A DNA stretch of 14,527 bases. Source: an uncultured bacterium (GTDB taxonomy: Bacteria; Bacillota_A; Clostridia; Lachnospirales; Lachnospiraceae). Location of the stretch: assembly GCA_905215045.1 (NCBI GenBank), contig CAJMOO010000048.1, forward strand, positions 1-14,527, written 5' to 3'. Below, one piece after another: positions 13,069 through 14,527 of the stretch. A program made the position numbers and the translations under genes. How positions within the stretch are numbered: the stretch's first letter is position 1; each line of letters begins with the position of its first letter. Under the pieces are notes generated by a model. That model did no database searches. It had not been told where the DNA came from and saw only the letters and a list, made by a program, of their open reading frames with translations.

Positions 13069-14325
13069 ATGAAAGTTAAAGGAGTCAGACTTTATGGAGT
13101 CAAAGATATACGTCTGGAAGAATTTGAGATCCCTGAGATAGCTGAAGATGAGATTCTCTTGAAGATAGAATGTAACGGAATTGCAGTGTCAACTTTAAAA
13201 GAGATCACATTGGCACAGAGACATTTAAGAGTACCAAAGAATATTAAAAAGAATCCTGTACTGATCGGACATGAATTTTCTGGAACGATAGCAAAAGTCG
13301 GAACAAGATGGAAAGAGGATTATCAGGAAGGAAAACAATTTGTATTAGTACCAGAGATTCCTCACCAGATCGAATCACCAGGATATTCTTACCCTTATTT
13401 TGGAGGTGCAGCAACATACTGTATCATACCAGCAGATGTAATTGAGAAAGGATGTTTGTTGCAATATGAAGCAGATTCATTCTATGAACTTGCACAGGCT
13501 CAGGCTTTATATAGTATAGTGGGAAGTTTTCATTCAAACTATCACAGTAAAGAGGGAACCCACGATCATATATCTGGAATTAAAGAAGGTGGGAATACCA
13601 TCATCCTTGGAGGAGCCGGTCCCATGGGACTAATGGCAATCCGTTATGTCCTTGGAATGAAGAAAAAGCCAAGAAGACTCGTGATCACAGATACGAATCA
13701 AGAGCGTTTGGAAAAAGTAAGGAAAATGATACCGATGCAGGAAGGAACCAGGCATGGAATAGAGCTTTATTATATCAATCCATCGATGTTTACAGACTCC
13801 GTTCCAGTGTTACTGGCAATAACCAATGAAAAAGGATACGATGATGTGTTTGTCTATGCACCACCCAAATGTGTAGCTGAAATAGGGAATCGTATTATGG
13901 CAATGGATGGCTGCATGAATATTTATGCATCAACAGCAGATAAAAATTATCGTGCTGGAATGAACATATACGGAAGCCATTATTTAAAAACTAAACTGAT
14001 CGGTTCATCTGGAGGACTTCGTTCAGACCTGATCGAAGCCTTAGACCTGATCACAACAGGCAAGATCAATCCAGCAGTTGGAATCACACACATTGGAGGA
14101 ATCAATGCGATTGTCAATACAACATTATATTTAAAGAAGATACCAGGATCAAAGAAGATTACATACCCACAGATCAACCTGCCATTGACAGCAATAGAGG
14201 ACTTTGGGAAATTAGCTGAGAAAGATCCAGTCTTTGGAGAATTAGATGAATCCTGTAAACGACATGGTGGATTGTGGAATCCAGAAGCAGAGAAGATACT
14301 GCTTGATCATTTTAAAAAGTTTTAA
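13069..14325 (+). CDS. Medium-chain (zinc-type) dehydrogenase, SorE-like
   Basis: This 418-residue oxidoreductase of the medium-chain alcohol dehydrogenase superfamily resembles L-sorbose-1-phosphate reductase (SorE) and related sugar-phosphate dehydrogenases. The GroES-like N-terminal part has the block GVRLYGVKDIRLEEFEIPEI and GHEFSGTIAKVG with His68 and Glu69. The PGYSYPYFGG block (104-113) is typical of the SorE group. The Rossmann part has GGAGPMGLMA (181-190) followed by an acidic strand end (ITDT), suggesting NAD(H) preference. The position of the first catalytic zinc ligand reads NGIAVST, with Ala39 where relatives have Cys. Where relatives have the Glu ligand, this protein seems to have Gln145. 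Structural zinc cysteines are absent. It may therefore be zinc-free or have changed activity. The start follows AGGGGG by 8 bp. It stands alone behind its own promoter, with no sugar transport genes nearby. Confidence 0.8.
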   Translation: MKVKGVRLYGVKDIRLEEFEIPEIAEDEILLKIECNGIAVSTLKEITLAQRHLRVPKNIKKNPVLIGHEFSGTIAKVGTRWKEDYQEGKQFVLVPEIPHQIESPGYSYPYFGGAATYCIIPADVIEKGCLLQYEADSFYELAQAQALYSIVGSFHSNYHSKEGTHDHISGIKEGGNTIILGGAGPMGLMAIRYVLGMKKKPRRLVITDTNQERLEKVRKMIPMQEGTRHGIELYYINPSMFTDSVPVLLAITNEKGYDDVFVYAPPKCVAEIGNRIMAMDGCMNIYASTADKNYRAGMNIYGSHYLKTKLIGSSGGLRSDLIEALDLITTGKINPAVGITHIGGINAIVNTTLYLKKIPGSKKITYPQINLPLTAIEDFGKLAEKDPVFGELDESCKRHGGLWNPEAEKILLDHFKKF

Positions 14326-14332
14326 TTTGTGT

Positions 14333-14342
14333 GTTGGCCAAC
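14333..14342. promoter_or_regulatory. Perfect 10-bp palindrome GTTGGCCAAC
   Basis: This spacer-less dyad begins 8 bp after the dehydrogenase stop. It cannot fold as an RNA hairpin of full length and is not followed by a T-run, so a protein-binding site is the only reading offered. Function unknown. Confidence 0.25.
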
Positions 14343-14413
14343 TGTAGATTTTGAGTATATGATAAAAAATAAATAAACGATCGGAAGAGCAGCTAGAGAA
14401 TTTTACTCACGTT

Positions 14414-14527
14414 TTTTACAGATCGCTGATCCGCCGGCTTTCCTTGCGAACTCGCCTTCAAGGGTATTCAAGACAGAAACTCTTTGAGGCTCAGACAACG
14501 CACCAAGCCGGCTGCGAATCCGTAAAA
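14414..14527. repeat. GC-richer structured inverted-repeat element, probably cut by the window edge
   Basis: TTTTAC (14414-14419) pairs with GTAAAA (14522-14527), GAT with ATC, CGC with GCG, and GCCGGCTT (14433-14440) with AAGCCGGC (14505-14512). A nested stem joins the GCCT stretch near 14453 to AGGC near 14490. The element is visibly richer in G and C than the rest of the window. A minus-strand frame (14403-14525, 40 codons) is open to the edge, and a plus-strand frame is open to a TGA near 14491. Overlapping open frames in a folded segment suggest an interspersed repeat or structured RNA rather than a protein gene. Its true limits may lie outside the window. Confidence 0.55.

Noticed and set aside
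14403..14525. 40-codon minus-strand partial protein gene at the right edge
   Set aside because: The same stretch folds end to end and is also open on the plus strand, so a repeat or RNA explains it better. It is kept only as part of the repeat entry.

Overview
The window is a 14.5 kb piece of a low-GC, AT-rich bacterial chromosome. It most likely comes from a Gram-positive anaerobe of the class Clostridia, probably Lachnospiraceae. Supporting features are strong AGGAGG-type ribosome binding sites, sigma-A-like promoters, short intrinsic terminators, secreted NlpC/P60 and FIVAR/FN3-type proteins, a YtrA-type GntR/ABC operon and a YibE/F protein. This placement is inferred from style and gene families, not from a search. 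All convincing genes lie on the plus strand.

Left part (1-2606): the 3' end of a tRNA with its terminator, then three single-gene units. These encode a secreted SH3b-NlpC/P60 cell-wall hydrolase with a WalR-like direct repeat in its leader, a HAD-family phosphatase, and a stand-alone DhaL (dihydroxyacetone kinase ADP/ATP-binding subunit) without a DhaK partner. Each has a recognisable promoter, and the first and third end at clear terminators.

Centre (2630-7543): a tightly packed five-gene operon. It encodes a YtrA-type GntR repressor, an ABC ATPase, two ABC-2-like membrane subunits and a 468-residue membrane-anchored protein of unknown family with an acidic EF-hand-like loop. It is preceded by a 10-bp inverted repeat and iterated TACAG motifs that look like the repressor's operator. 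This is the most system-like part of the window: an envelope-related exporter or stress module with an unassigned extracytoplasmic partner.

Middle right (7544-9603): a 387-bp gap holds a roughly 190-nt structured RNA with its own promoter, best read as 6S RNA, followed by a stem-loop and the pyrG promoter. Complete pyrG (CTP synthase) follows, with a perfect 17-bp terminator.

Right part (9604-14527): a secreted multidomain metallophosphoesterase (FN3-like, metallophosphatase, FIVAR, basic C-terminal domain) sits behind a series of TTTACA-like repeats resembling a PHO box, and appears translationally coupled to a YibE/F membrane protein. A SorE-like medium-chain dehydrogenase that seems to have lost two zinc ligands follows. 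The window ends in a GC-richer structured inverted-repeat element, probably an interspersed repeat that is cut by the window edge.

Start codons were re-chosen from ribosome binding sites for five genes: the NlpC/P60 protein, DhaL, the first permease, the phosphoesterase and the GTG-started GntR. No CRISPR array, transposase, phage gene or rRNA was found.
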